Of a stretch of 64,000 nt of DNA, positions 30,383-38,824 are shown piece by piece (position 1 is the first letter of the stretch; every line of letters begins with the position of its first letter). A model generated the notes under the pieces. It saw only the letters and a list, made by a program, of their open reading frames with translations, made no database searches and was not told the DNA's origin. The position numbers and the translations under genes were made by a program. The stretch comes from Variibacter gotjawalensis (GTDB lineage Bacteria; Pseudomonadota; Alphaproteobacteria; Rhizobiales; Xanthobacteraceae), in the NCBI RefSeq assembly GCF_002355335.1, contig NZ_AP014946.1:883501-947500 (forward strand), written 5' to 3'.

Positions 30383-31330
30383 ATGAGCAACGATTGGACA
30401 CGATTGCGGGTTTTGGACACGCTGGCCTGGGCCATCGTAGGCCTCGTGGCACTGTGCATCCTGGCAGCCGTTGCAGGGCCTTTTCGAGCTGAGTGGAAGG
30501 GCTTCCTGCCGCCGGTCGTGACTGGCGTCATCTTGAGCCTTGGAGCTGCGTACTACAGCCGCCGCGAAGAGCACGGAATCTCGTCGGCGTTGAGCGGTAC
30601 CGCACTCATGGTCTGCTTTTCGGCCGTGGCGATCCCGCTGTCCTATGTCGTTGCCAGTTTCGGCGGCGCTGCCCACGATCAGGCTTTGGTGTCGGCGGAT
30701 CGAGCACTCGGCTTTGACTGGCGCGCGACCTACACCTGGATTGCCGCGCGTCCCGTCCTCCAGCTCGCCTTGGAGCTTGGTTATTCGAGCCTCATCCCGC
30801 AGACGATCGTTTGCGTTCTCATTCTCGCATTCACGGGCCATCTCGTTCGCTTGCGCATTTTCATCCTGGCTTTCATGATTTCCGGCGTTGCGACGATCGC
30901 GATCTCGGGGCTCTTTCCTGCCGAGGGCATCTGGCACGCCTACGGCATCTATTCGGCTGGGCCGAACGGCGCGATGCCCACTCTTGCAGATTTGCCGAAT
31001 GATTTTCGTGTGCTCTACGAGCTTCGCCACGGCCTTTTACGCACGCTAGCCGCCTCGAACGGCGAAGGCATCATTTCGTTTCCGAGCTACCACACGTGCC
31101 TCGGCGTCCTGTTCGCGACGGCGCTCTGGCCGGTCCGCTACGTTCGCTGGATCGGCGTCGTGATCAACGGACTTCTGATCGCATCGGTCCCGGTGATCGG
31201 AAATCACTATTTCGTCGACGTCCCGGCCGGGATCGCCGTCGCAGCCGCGACCTGGTTTGCCGTGAGCGTCGTCGTCACGCGCGTGCTGCGCTCCGGCGAA
31301 ACCGCAATGCTGGTTCCCAAAAGCATCTGA
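30383..31330 (+). CDS. PAP2-family membrane phosphatase
   Basis: A 315-residue protein with six or more transmembrane helices. The PAP2 motifs are SFPSYHTCL (domain 2, with PSYH in place of PSGH) and GNHYFVDVPAG (domain 3). This layout is the Aur1/Ipt1-like PAP2_3 group, which acts on lipid phosphates or transfers phospho-head groups. GGGAG precedes ATG 30383. A 6-bp hairpin (31333-31338 with 31345-31350) follows the stop. Confidence 0.85.
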   Translation: MSNDWTRLRVLDTLAWAIVGLVALCILAAVAGPFRAEWKGFLPPVVTGVILSLGAAYYSRREEHGISSALSGTALMVCFSAVAIPLSYVVASFGGAAHDQALVSADRALGFDWRATYTWIAARPVLQLALELGYSSLIPQTIVCVLILAFTGHLVRLRIFILAFMISGVATIAISGLFPAEGIWHAYGIYSAGPNGAMPTLADLPNDFRVLYELRHGLLRTLAASNGEGIISFPSYHTCLGVLFATALWPVRYVRWIGVVINGLLIASVPVIGNHYFVDVPAGIAVAAATWFAVSVVVTRVLRSGETAMLVPKSI

Positions 31331-31398
31331 CTGCCCTGCCTGGACAGGGCGAGCCGACGTAACCACATTCGGGGTCCCGCCAACCGGAATCCCGCCCC

Positions 31399-32094
31399 AT
31401 GATCGATCTGCATTATTGGACGACGCCAAACGGCCATAAGGTCACGATCTTCCTCGAAGAAACCGGAACGCCGTATCGCATCATCCCGGTGAACATCGGC
31501 AAGGGCGAGCAATTTAAGCCCGAATTCCTGGCGATCTCGCCGAACAACCGTATTCCGGCACTGCTCGACACCGACACGAAAATCTCGGTTTTCGAATCCG
31601 GCGCGATGCTGGTCTATCTCGCCGAGAAGACCGGAAAATTCCTGCCGACCGATGCCGCCGCGCGCGCCGACGTGATGCAGTGGTTGTTCTGGCAGATGGG
31701 CGGACTTGGCCCGATGGCCGGACAGAACCATCACTTCAAGGTCTACGCGAAGGACAAGATCCAGTACGCGATCGATCGCTACTTGAATGAGACAAACAGG
31801 CTCTACGGCGTGCTCAACAAGCGCCTCGCGGATCGCGAATTCGTCGCCGGCGAATACTCGATCGCCGACATGGCGTCCTATCCGTGGATCGTTCCGTGGA
31901 AACGCCAAGGTCAGGACCTCAACGAGTTTCCGCATCTCAAGCGCTGGTTCGAAGTGATCCAGGCTCGGCCTGCCGTGCAGAAAGCGTATGCGCTCGCCAA
32001 GGAGGTCAACCCGGACTACGGCGTGCCGATGAGCGATGAGGCCAAGAAGATCATGTTCGGCCAGACCGCCGCGAAACTCGGCCTCGCGGGCTGA
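31399..32094 (+). CDS. Glutathione S-transferase family protein (YfcG-like)
   Basis: A 231-residue cytosolic GST. The start MIDLHYWTTPNGHKVTIFLE and the stretches ISPNNRIPAL, VFESGAMLVYLAEKTG and QWLFWQMGGLGPMAGQNHHF closely follow E. coli YfcG, a glutathione-dependent disulfide-bond oxidoreductase. Thr9/Asn11 would contact glutathione thiol in that family. The haloacid dehalogenase gene begins 3 nt after the stop. Confidence 0.93.
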   Translation: MIDLHYWTTPNGHKVTIFLEETGTPYRIIPVNIGKGEQFKPEFLAISPNNRIPALLDTDTKISVFESGAMLVYLAEKTGKFLPTDAAARADVMQWLFWQMGGLGPMAGQNHHFKVYAKDKIQYAIDRYLNETNRLYGVLNKRLADREFVAGEYSIADMASYPWIVPWKRQGQDLNEFPHLKRWFEVIQARPAVQKAYALAKEVNPDYGVPMSDEAKKIMFGQTAAKLGLAG

Positions 32095-32097
32095 GCC

Positions 32098-32778
32098 GTG
32101 AAATCGCTGCCCAACATCCGCGCCTGCGTCTTCGACGCTTACGGTACTTTGTTCGACTACGCATCCGCGGCCGAAAAATGCCGCGATGCGCTCGGCGATA
32201 AATTCGCGGCCTTCACGGGCGCGTGGCGCGATCGTCAGCTGCAGTACACGTGGCTGCGATCGATGCAGGGACGTCACGCCGATTTCTGGCAAGTCACCGG
32301 CGATGCGCTCGATCACACGATGGAGACGCTCGGCATCGACGACGCGAAGCTGTGCGAACGCTTGATGCAGCTCTATCTTGAACTCGACGCGTTTCCGGAA
32401 GTGCCGGAAACGCTGCGGCGCTTGAAACAAGCCGGCATGCGCACCGCGATCCTCTCCAACGGCACGCCGAAGATGCTCGACGCGATCGTGACGAAGGCCG
32501 GCATCGGCGATCTACTCGACGACGTGTTGTCGGTCGAAGACGTAGGCGTATTCAAGACCGATCCGCGCGTCTACCAGCTCGCGCTCGATCGTCTCGGTTT
32601 GAAGGCGGACGAGATCAGCTTCCAGTCCTCCAACGGCTGGGACGCTTGGGCCGCGTCCGCGTTCGGCATGCGCGTCGTCTGGTGCAATCGCTACGGGCAG
32701 AAGCTTGAGCGCATGCCCGGCAAACCGGACTTCATCGTCAAATCCCTCGCCGAACTGCCCGCTATCGTCGGCGTCTGA
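32098..32778 (+). CDS. Haloacid dehalogenase type II
   Basis: A 226-residue HAD-fold enzyme starting at GTG 32098. The nucleophile Asp is in FDAYGTLFD (D14), and LSNGTP and FKTDPRVYQLA are present. Residues specific to L-2-haloacid dehalogenases also appear: RDRQLQYTWLRSM and SSNGWDAWAASAFG. It probably hydrolyses 2-halo acids with inversion. Tight linkage to a GST suggests a small detoxification unit. Activity is inferred from motifs. Confidence 0.92.
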   Translation: MKSLPNIRACVFDAYGTLFDYASAAEKCRDALGDKFAAFTGAWRDRQLQYTWLRSMQGRHADFWQVTGDALDHTMETLGIDDAKLCERLMQLYLELDAFPEVPETLRRLKQAGMRTAILSNGTPKMLDAIVTKAGIGDLLDDVLSVEDVGVFKTDPRVYQLALDRLGLKADEISFQSSNGWDAWAASAFGMRVVWCNRYGQKLERMPGKPDFIVKSLAELPAIVGV

Positions 32779-32808
32779 TTTGGCAGCGGTCGTGCTCTCG
32801 GCTATGCG

Positions 32809-33714
32809 ATGCGCATGACCGCGACCACAACAAGCGCACCAACAACATCGCGCAATGCCGCAACCCTCGTCGGCTTCGTCGCGGTTCTGTTGTGGTCGTG
32901 CCTCGCGTTTCTGACCGCGCTGTCCGGCAAGATGCCGCCGTTCCAACTGGCCGCCGTGACCTTCGCGCTCGGCGGCGGAATGGGCGCCGTGAGCTGGCTG
33001 TTCCGCCGCGGCGCTGCCCGCGCGCTCGTGCAGCCGTGGCAAGTCTGGCTGCTCGGCATCTCCGGATTGTTCGGCTATCACGCACTCTACTTCTTCGCGC
33101 TGCGCTCCGCGCCGCCGGCCGAAGCGGGGCTCATCAACTATCTCTGGCCGCTGCTGATCGTGCTGCTCTCCTCGTTCCTGCCGAACGAGCATTTGCGCTG
33201 GCATCACGTCGCCGGCGCGCTGCTCGGGCTCGCCGGAACGATCGTGTTGTTTTCCGGCGGCAAGGGCTTCGTCATCAAGCCCGAATACGTTCCGGGCTTC
33301 GTTGCGGCGTTTATCGCGGCGTTCGTCTGGTCGACCTACTCCGTCATGTCGCGCCGCTTCGCCGCCGTGCCGACAGACGCTGTCGTCGGCTTCTGCCTCG
33401 TCACGGCATTTCTTGCCGCAATTTGTCACCTCGCGTTCGAGCAGACCGTTTGGCCGCAGACCTTCACCGAATGGCTCGCCGTGATCGCGCTCGGCTTCGG
33501 GCCGATCGGGATTGCGTTCTACACCTGGGACTTCGGCGTCAAGCGCGGCGACATCCGCGTGCTCGGCGCCTTGTCCTACTGCGCGCCCGTGCTCTCGACC
33601 GGACTTCTGATCCTCACCGGATTCGCGACCGCGACGCCGCAGATCCTGTTCGCGACACTGCTGATTGCAGGCGGCGGCTTCCTCGCCGCGAAGGATATGT
33701 TGCGGCGCGGCTAA
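32809..33714 (+). CDS. EamA-family (DMT) transporter, YddG-like
   Basis: A 301-residue membrane protein with about ten helices in two EamA repeats (residues about 18-145 and 160-297). The region ALRSAPPAEAGLINYLWPLL is typical of the YddG aromatic amino acid exporter branch. It is probably an inner-membrane exporter of small metabolites. It follows the haloacid dehalogenase gene by 30 nt on the same strand. Confidence 0.88.
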   Translation: MRMTATTTSAPTTSRNAATLVGFVAVLLWSCLAFLTALSGKMPPFQLAAVTFALGGGMGAVSWLFRRGAARALVQPWQVWLLGISGLFGYHALYFFALRSAPPAEAGLINYLWPLLIVLLSSFLPNEHLRWHHVAGALLGLAGTIVLFSGGKGFVIKPEYVPGFVAAFIAAFVWSTYSVMSRRFAAVPTDAVVGFCLVTAFLAAICHLAFEQTVWPQTFTEWLAVIALGFGPIGIAFYTWDFGVKRGDIRVLGALSYCAPVLSTGLLILTGFATATPQILFATLLIAGGGFLAAKDMLRRG

Positions 33715-33840
33715 GTGGCCTGTCCGCGCGGCTTGCCAAATCCATCCAGTCGCGCCACCATCGATGCGTAGAGCGTTGGAATCGTTAGAATTGCTTGAAC
33801 ACATCCGAGTCCAGCGCTGCCTTGAGCGGGGAAGGCGAGC

Positions 33841-34677
33841 ATGAAAACGGTTCTGGTTCCGACCGAAAAAAGCGACCTGATGAGCGCTACTCTCGAAACC
33901 GCGCTCAAATTCGCCAAACGCTACGATAGTTATCTCGAGGGCTTTGCGCTGCGCGCCGCGATCTCCGATTTCGTCGCGGCCGATCTGATCGTCGCCGACG
34001 CTTGGGCCGTTGCCGAGACGCGCGACGTCGAACTCGCGAAGGAAGCCCGCACGCTGTTCGAAGGCTTCATGCAGCAGCACAACGTGCCGCCGCGCGCCGG
34101 CGACAAAGGTGGCTTTTCGTATGGCTGGACCGAAGCGGACGCCGCGCGCGACGCTTTCGTTGGATCGTATGGCCGCGTGTTCGACATCATCGTATTCGGC
34201 CGCCCTGGTTCTTATCCGGCCGGCGCGTCGATGGCCGCGGTCGAAGCCGCGTTGTTCGAAGCCGGTCGCCCGATCCTGATCGCACCGCCGAAAGCGCCGG
34301 CCTCGATCGGCGACAACATCGTCATTGCGTGGAACCGCTCGACCGAAACCGCGCGTTGCGTCGCGCTGGCGATGCCGCTTCTGCATCAAGCAAAGAAGGT
34401 CACCGTGCTCAACGTCTCGGGCGGCATGGTGCCGGGTCCGGAGGGCGAAGACCTCGCGCGCACGCTGCGCCTCAACGGCATCGAGACCGGCGTCGTCTCG
34501 GTCGACAGTGCGGGCCGCAATCCCGGCGAAGTGATGCTCTCCGAAGCGACGAAGCTCAATTGCGATCTGATGATCAAGGGCGCCTATACGCAGAGCCGCT
34601 TGCGTCAGATGATCTTCGGCGGCGCCACCAGCCACATTCTGGCGAAGACCGAAATGCCGGTGTTCATGGCGAACTAG
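33841..34677 (+). CDS. Universal stress protein, tandem UspA domains
   Basis: A 278-residue protein with two Usp halves (about 1-140 and 150-278). The second half keeps the nucleotide-binding pattern MIKGAYTQSRLRQMIFGG then ATSHIL; the first half is less well kept. Such proteins bind ATP or AMP and respond to stress; the specific role is unknown. GGGGAAGG lies shortly before ATG 33841. Confidence 0.9.
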   Translation: MKTVLVPTEKSDLMSATLETALKFAKRYDSYLEGFALRAAISDFVAADLIVADAWAVAETRDVELAKEARTLFEGFMQQHNVPPRAGDKGGFSYGWTEADAARDAFVGSYGRVFDIIVFGRPGSYPAGASMAAVEAALFEAGRPILIAPPKAPASIGDNIVIAWNRSTETARCVALAMPLLHQAKKVTVLNVSGGMVPGPEGEDLARTLRLNGIETGVVSVDSAGRNPGEVMLSEATKLNCDLMIKGAYTQSRLRQMIFGGATSHILAKTEMPVFMAN

Positions 34678-34713
34678 GCGGCACGAAACCGTCAGCTGCC
34701 ATCTCGAAACAAA

Positions 34714-34849
34714 ATCCGTCATGGTGAGGAGCGACCGCAGGTCGCGTCTCGAACCACGACGGCCCCCTGTGATGCCGCGATCTCCGGCCGTCGTCCTTCG
34801 AGACGGCTGTGTCGGCTTCGCCGACATGCGCCTCCTCAGGATGACGGAT
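34714..34849. repeat. Family G long palindrome, copy 1
   Basis: A 136-bp element with inverted ends (ATCCGTCATGGTGAGGAG at the left; CTCCTCAGGATGACGGAT at the right) and inner matching arms around GCGTCTCGAACCACGACG. It lies between convergent genes. Its right end supplies the last codons and stop of the leftward cupin gene. A second copy, flipped, is at 62491-62634. Confidence 0.85.
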
Positions 34850-35255
34850 TGGCGTCCGAGCCAAATGGCGTAAAACCCTCCTCTGCCATCTCGAAGCCCG
34901 CGAAATCAAAGCCCGGCGCCACCGTGCAGCCGACCAGCGTCCAGTCGCCGAGGCTTTCCGCATCCTGCCACGCATGCGCCGGAACGACGGCCTGCGGCCG
35001 CTCCCCCGCCGCGAGATCGTTGCCGAGCACGGCCCGCGTCAGCGCGCCGTTTTCCTCGTAACGCAGGGCCAGCGGCGCGCCCGCATAGTAGTGCCAGGCC
35101 TCCGCCGCATCGACGCGATGCCAACGCGAGCGTTCGCCGCGCGCGAGGAGAAAATAGATCGCGGTCGACGCTGCGCGACCGCTCGTAAGAGCGGCGGCAT
35201 CGCGGAATGTCTCGCGAAAATGCCCGCCCTCCGGATGCGGCTTCAAATCCAGCAT
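34836..35255 (-). CDS. Cupin domain protein (DUF985/Cupin_5)
   Basis: About 139 residues from ATG 35255. The family core is clear: LKPHPEGGHFRETF, STAIYFLLARGERSRWHRVD and EAWHYYAGAPLAL, then FDFAGFEMAEEGF. The reading frame stays open upstream to a GTG at 35357 inside gloB, and the preceding residues (LSADAIIR) also look homologous, so the true start may lie in the gloB end or use a rare codon. Function unknown; the fold suggests a metal or sugar-like ligand. The C-terminal four residues and stop come from repeat family G. Confidence 0.8.
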   Translation of the reverse strand: MLDLKPHPEGGHFRETFRDAAALTSGRAASTAIYFLLARGERSRWHRVDAAEAWHYYAGAPLALRYEENGALTRAVLGNDLAAGERPQAVVPAHAWQDAESLGDWTLVGCTVAPGFDFAGFEMAEEGFTPFGSDANPSS

Positions 35256-35280
35256 CCGGATGATGGCGTCTGCCGATAGC

Positions 35281-36054
35281 TCAACCGCGGAAATTGTTCT
35301 TCCCCTCGCGGACTTTCGCGAACACCTCGGCGGCGGGCTTGCCCGCCATGCCGACACCGGCGGCGACCTCCGGCATATCGGCGCGCAGGAACGGGTTCGC
35401 GGCTTTCTCGGCGCCGAGTTTCACCGGCAACGTGGCACGGCCGGCGCGGCGCTGTGCGTCGACTTCCTCGGCGCGTGCGAGCAGCGCCTTGTTGTTCGGC
35501 TCGACCGTCTTCGCGAACGCGATGTTCGACGCCGTATATTCGTGGCCGCAGTAAATCTCGGTGTCGTCCGGCAATGCGCGGAGCTTCAACAGCGACTCCC
35601 ACATCATCGTCGGCGTGCCCTCGATGACGCGGCCGCAGCCGATCGAGAACAGCGTGTCGCCGACGAAAGCGAGCTTGTCGGCATCGAACCAATACGAGAT
35701 GTGACCGGCGGTGTGGCCGGGCGTCTCGATCACCTTGCCGGTGAGATTGCCGACCTTCACGGTGTCGCCTTCCGCAACCGTCACGTCGACGTCCTTGATC
35801 TTCGCGATCTCGGCCTTCGGCGCGGTGACTTTGCAGCCATACTTGTCCTTCAGCGCCTTGACGCCGTCCGTATGGTCGGCGTGATGGTGCGTGATGAGGA
35901 TATCGGTGAGCTTCCAGCCGGTGCGCTGCAGCGCGGTTTCGACCGCGGCGGCCTCCGGCGCGTCGATCGCGGCGGTGGCGCCGGTTGCGTCATCGTGCAG
36001 CAGCACGCCGAAGTTATCTTGCAGGCAAGCGAATTGGTAAGTTTTTGCAGACAT
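35281..36054 (-). CDS. gloB: Hydroxyacylglutathione hydrolase (glyoxalase II)
   Basis: A 257-residue metallo-beta-lactamase fold enzyme that hydrolyses S-lactoylglutathione, finishing methylglyoxal detoxification. The metal motif is ITHHHADHTDG, with PGHTAGHISYW and YCGHEYTASN downstream and the C-terminal NPFLRAD stretch that binds glutathione. It diverges from a methyltransferase gene, a usual arrangement in Rhizobiales. Confidence 0.96.
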   Translation of the reverse strand: MSAKTYQFACLQDNFGVLLHDDATGATAAIDAPEAAAVETALQRTGWKLTDILITHHHADHTDGVKALKDKYGCKVTAPKAEIAKIKDVDVTVAEGDTVKVGNLTGKVIETPGHTAGHISYWFDADKLAFVGDTLFSIGCGRVIEGTPTMMWESLLKLRALPDDTEIYCGHEYTASNIAFAKTVEPNNKALLARAEEVDAQRRAGRATLPVKLGAEKAANPFLRADMPEVAAGVGMAGKPAAEVFAKVREGKNNFRG

Positions 36055-36131
36055 CTGGAACGTTCTTTATGTTTTTTGGGATAGCTGAAGGCTAGCACGG
36101 TCGTTCGTGCGTCAAAACCCCGGATGAGTTG

Positions 36132-36872
36132 ATGTCTCTCGACGTCGTCGATCTGCGGAACTTCTACACGCAGCCGCTCGGCAAGGTGGCGCGGCGGACG
36201 CTGGGCCGTGCGCTGCGCAAATACTGGACGGAGACGCAGGGCCAGCGCATCGCCGGCATCGGTTACACGACGCCGTATCTCGGCCTGTTCCGTGACGAAG
36301 CGGAGCGTTGCCTGTCCTTCATGCCGGCCGCGCAAGGCGTGATGAAGTGGCCGACCGCGCGGCCGCAGCTCACCGCGCTTGCCGACGAACTCGAACTGCC
36401 GCTCGGCGACAACGCGATGGACCGCGTGCTGATCGTCCACGCGCTCGAAATGTCGCATGACGCGATCTCGCTGCTGCGCGAGGTATGGCGCGTTCTCGGC
36501 GGCGGCGGAAAAATCCTTGTCGTGGTGCCGAACCGGCGCGGCATCTGGGCGCGCACCGACACGACGCCGTTCGGCCACGGCCGCCCGTATTCGCGCTCGC
36601 AGATCACGCAGCTGATGCGCGAAGCCTCCTTCACGCCGACCGGCTGGACCGAGGCGCTGTATGTTCCGCCCGTGGCGCGCAACTGGTTCCTGCGCTCCGC
36701 GCCTGCGTGGGAGACGACCGGCCGCGCGCTCGCCGCGCCGTTCGCGGGCGTGCATATCGTCGAGGCCGTGAAGCAGATTTATCGCCCGATCCCGGCGCGC
36801 AAGGAGCGCCGCCGCCTGGTGCCGGCGCTCGAGCCCGCCCTCGCGCCGTCGCCCGGCAGCGCGCGCGTTTAA
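36132..36872 (+). CDS. Class I SAM-dependent methyltransferase
   Basis: A 246-residue Methyltransf_11-type protein. The SAM motif I region is weakly kept (GQRIAGIGYTTPYLG). The acidic post-I loop and the segment DNAMDRVLIVHALEMSHD then LLREVWRVLGGGGKILVVVPNR are clear. The C-terminus is basic. It neighbours gloB divergently in many Rhizobiales, by recollection. Target unknown. Its TAA shares TTAA with the opposing gene's stop. Confidence 0.82.
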   Translation: MSLDVVDLRNFYTQPLGKVARRTLGRALRKYWTETQGQRIAGIGYTTPYLGLFRDEAERCLSFMPAAQGVMKWPTARPQLTALADELELPLGDNAMDRVLIVHALEMSHDAISLLREVWRVLGGGGKILVVVPNRRGIWARTDTTPFGHGRPYSRSQITQLMREASFTPTGWTEALYVPPVARNWFLRSAPAWETTGRALAAPFAGVHIVEAVKQIYRPIPARKERRRLVPALEPALAPSPGSARV

Positions 36873-37222
36873 GCGCATTCGTCGTCGTCCTCCACCGCGT
36901 CGCCCGCCACCGCGTCGATGCCCCACGGCTGCTTGGCCATCTGGCGCCACGGCAGCAGCGTCGAGCCGCCGTCCGCGAGGCGCGTGTAGAGCTCGCGCCA
37001 GAAATCGAGATCGCCTGTCGTTCTGACATAGGTGCGCACGCACTCGCGGCTTTCCGGCGCCGCGCAACTTTTTGCGCGCCGGCATTCCGCGCGCGGGCAG
37101 AGTTCGAACAGGCGGTGCTCGTCGCTGAACGCCGTGTAAGCCTGCGCGTAGAGTTGGAATTCGCGAATGAGGTTTTTGTAATCGGCCCGGCTCATTCCGG
37201 GCTCGCGCGGCGGCAATCGCAT
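36869..37222 (-). CDS. Conserved hypothetical protein with a Cys cluster
   Basis: A 117-residue protein with cysteines at 42, 47, 53 and 61 (LCPRAECRRAKSC, then ESREC), which could bind a metal. The N-terminus has a Tyr-rich helix (YKNLIREFQLYAQAY) and the C-terminus is acidic. GAGGAG before ATG 37222 supports the start. Upstream lies a 16-bp tandem repeat. I know no function. It converges on the methyltransferase with a shared TTAA. Confidence 0.7.
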   Translation of the reverse strand: MRLPPREPGMSRADYKNLIREFQLYAQAYTAFSDEHRLFELCPRAECRRAKSCAAPESRECVRTYVRTTGDLDFWRELYTRLADGGSTLLPWRQMAKQPWGIDAVAGDAVEDDDECA

Positions 37223-37754
37223 AGCGGTCTCCTCAATGGTTAGAAAAATCGATGGTTTGAAAAATCGGTGGTTTGAAATCGATGTGTGAAAAGTCATGCC
37301 GGAACGATCTCGCGGGGCATTTCGCCCCCGAGCTATACGGCGCGAGCCTCGCGCCGGGCCGGTCTTGGACAGACCGGGGGAGGGTGGAGCGCCGGGAAGC
37401 GCAAACACACTCCGCTGCCGCGACGCGGGCCTTTCGGACCGCATCGCTTCGGGCTGCGGCATCGCGCGGAATACGCCGCGCGCTCGCCTCCCGACGCTCC
37501 ACCACGGTTCTTAAGCGGAACACGTCCGCCGCGGTTCGGGCCGCGCTTCGCGACGCGCCGCTTTGCGGCGCGCCCTCAAGCCAGCTCCTGGCATCCCGGT
37601 CGTAATGCCGGGAGGGCGGAGCCCCGAACCGCCCGAGTGCGGGGTTACGAATCCCGCCCGCAGGCACCGTCCCTTGGCCCATCTCGCGAACGTCTCCGGA
37701 AGACGTCCCCCGTGGCCTCGGGTGTGCAGAAGATGCGGGAGTTAGGAATTTATG
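37223..37754. other. 532-nt gene-free block with dense GC-rich hairpins
   Basis: No convincing gene here. The first 60 nt are AT-rich with a 16-bp tandem repeat. From about 37320 the DNA is GC-rich and full of stems: 37359-37365 with 37371-37377; 37383-37401 with 37485-37503 (17 of 19 pair across 83 nt); GCGCCGC/GCGGCGC near 37556-37572; ACGTCT/AGACGT near 37690-37706. Long open frames on both strands are probably a GC artefact. From memory, similar blocks recur in Bradyrhizobium-type genomes. Confidence 0.5.
37243..37283. repeat. 16-bp tandem direct repeat, about 2.5 copies
   Basis: GAAAAATCGATGGTTT at 37243-37258, GAAAAATCGGTGGTTT at 37259-37274 and a partial GAAATCGAT from 37275. It lies 20-60 nt upstream of the leftward Cys-cluster gene, so it could be a regulatory array; this is inference. 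Confidence 0.7.
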
Positions 37755-37925
37755 TCAAGGAATATCTTCTTCAAGCCGCTTCATGGTGTCGCGCGAACCG
37801 ATGCGTGTCGGAAGTGTAATAGGCTTATCGAGCAAAGCGCCTGACGCATCGTTTAATACGATAACCTCGATTTCCACACCCTCATATGCGGCCGGAAGTA
37901 ACTCCGGCGGATAGGTTATAATCAT
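37755..37925 (-). CDS. Possible small protein, 56 residues
   Basis: An open frame of 56 residues starting MIITYPPELLPAAYEGVEIE and ending KRLEEDIP. The composition looks protein-like (acidic, alternating hydrophobic residues). It sits in AT-richer DNA divergent from the DUF2188 gene, with starts 27 nt apart. No clear SD is visible. It may be a true small gene or a fragment of a larger one. I recognise no family. Confidence 0.4.
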   Translation of the reverse strand: MIITYPPELLPAAYEGVEIEVIVLNDASGALLDKPITLPTRIGSRDTMKRLEEDIP

Positions 37926-37952
37926 GAGTTAGTCGATTCGCAGGAGTGGACC

Positions 37953-38186
37953 ATGAGCCGAACGCAGTATTTCGTCGTACATCACGAAGGTCAGTGGAAA
38001 GTTAAGTTGAACGGGACGCATTACGGCCCGTATAACTCACAGGCAGCCGCTGCCCGCGCCGCTGTTGACGCCGCTCACAAGGCTGGTGATCAGGGATATG
38101 ACGCTCAAGTTTTGGTGCAGGGACAAAATAATCAATTCCGAACGGAGTGGACTTATGGCAACGATCCGTATCCGCCTCGTGGCTGA
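37953..38186 (+). CDS. DUF2188 domain protein
   Basis: A 77-residue protein that spans the whole DUF2188 pattern: VVHHEGQWKVKLNGTHYG, a helix of Ala-rich residues, then VLVQGQNNQFRTEWTYGNDPYPPRG. Members are small and of unknown function, often on accessory islands. GGAG precedes ATG 37953. Base composition is AT-richer than the core genome. Confidence 0.85.
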   Translation: MSRTQYFVVHHEGQWKVKLNGTHYGPYNSQAAAARAAVDAAHKAGDQGYDAQVLVQGQNNQFRTEWTYGNDPYPPRG

Positions 38187-38320
38187 CTAATTCAGTTTCC
38201 AATTTTGATTAGCGAGCTGAATGCGCTGTCATTTCAATCGTCAAATGCGCGGCTTCGAAAAGCCGCAGAGCATCCTTGCCAACATCTTCTCGTTTGCTCC
38301 GCCTAATCGGATAATTCTTG

Positions 38321-38824
38321 GTGGCTTTATCTAAAGCAAAGCGAAAACATCGCCTGAACACATTATTCGAGCGCATCGGAGATATAGCTGTCTCGTGGGC
38401 TTTTTTAGAAGCAGGGATAGACGGGTGCATCTATCAGATGCATCAAAGGTGGGGCGGCAAATCAGTGATGGCGACGATCCCGCTGCGTTCTTTTGAGCGG
38501 AAGGTGAAATATCTTCGAGGATGGCATTCATCCGATACGCGCTGGCAGATTCTGTTTCCGGATTTTGACGAGACTATTGATCGCATCGAGCGGATGAGCA
38601 GTGACCGCCATCGACTCATTCATGGAGCAATCAAAAACTTGCCCGAATACGAAGACGACGGATTCATCGTCCTGCGCCGAACTTTAGAGATGAACGGCGA
38701 TAAGACGACCTTCGAGGAGGCTAACTATAACCTGGCTGCCATACGAGGATTTCGGCGCGATATCGTGCTCACCGCAACCTTCCTTGGACAGTTTGCATCC
38801 ATTCTAGCGGGTCATGCTGATTAG
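38321..38824 (+). CDS. Hypothetical protein with a HEPN-like R-x4-H motif
   Basis: About 167 residues, starting at GTG 38321 (a TTG at 38318 is the other option). It is helical, with WAFLEAGIDGCIYQMHQ near the N-terminus and the motif SSDRHRLIHGAI near residues 93-105. R-x4-H within a helical protein resembles HEPN RNase active sites, but HEPN assignment is inference from a short motif. Low GC relative to neighbours suggests transfer. No partner nucleotidyltransferase is next to it. Confidence 0.6.
   Translation: MALSKAKRKHRLNTLFERIGDIAVSWAFLEAGIDGCIYQMHQRWGGKSVMATIPLRSFERKVKYLRGWHSSDTRWQILFPDFDETIDRIERMSSDRHRLIHGAIKNLPEYEDDGFIVLRRTLEMNGDKTTFEEANYNLAAIRGFRRDIVLTATFLGQFASILAGHAD

Noticed and set aside
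37621-37670. A GGGTTACGAATCCC stretch resembling a tRNA T-arm
   Set aside because: No acceptor, D or anticodon arms can be built around it, and no CCA end is in place.
37286-37819. 177-residue plus-strand frame across the hairpin-dense block, and a 149-residue frame opposite (37233-37682)
   Set aside because: Arg/Pro-rich, overlapping frames on both strands, no SD, and the sequence is dominated by stems. Treated as non-coding, though I recall similar frames annotated as hypothetical proteins in relatives.
38209-38430. 73-residue minus-strand frame between the DUF2188 and HEPN-like genes
   Set aside because: Overlaps the start of the HEPN-like gene on the other strand, with no SD. Its C-terminal part looks somewhat protein-like, so a gene remnant is possible but not supported.
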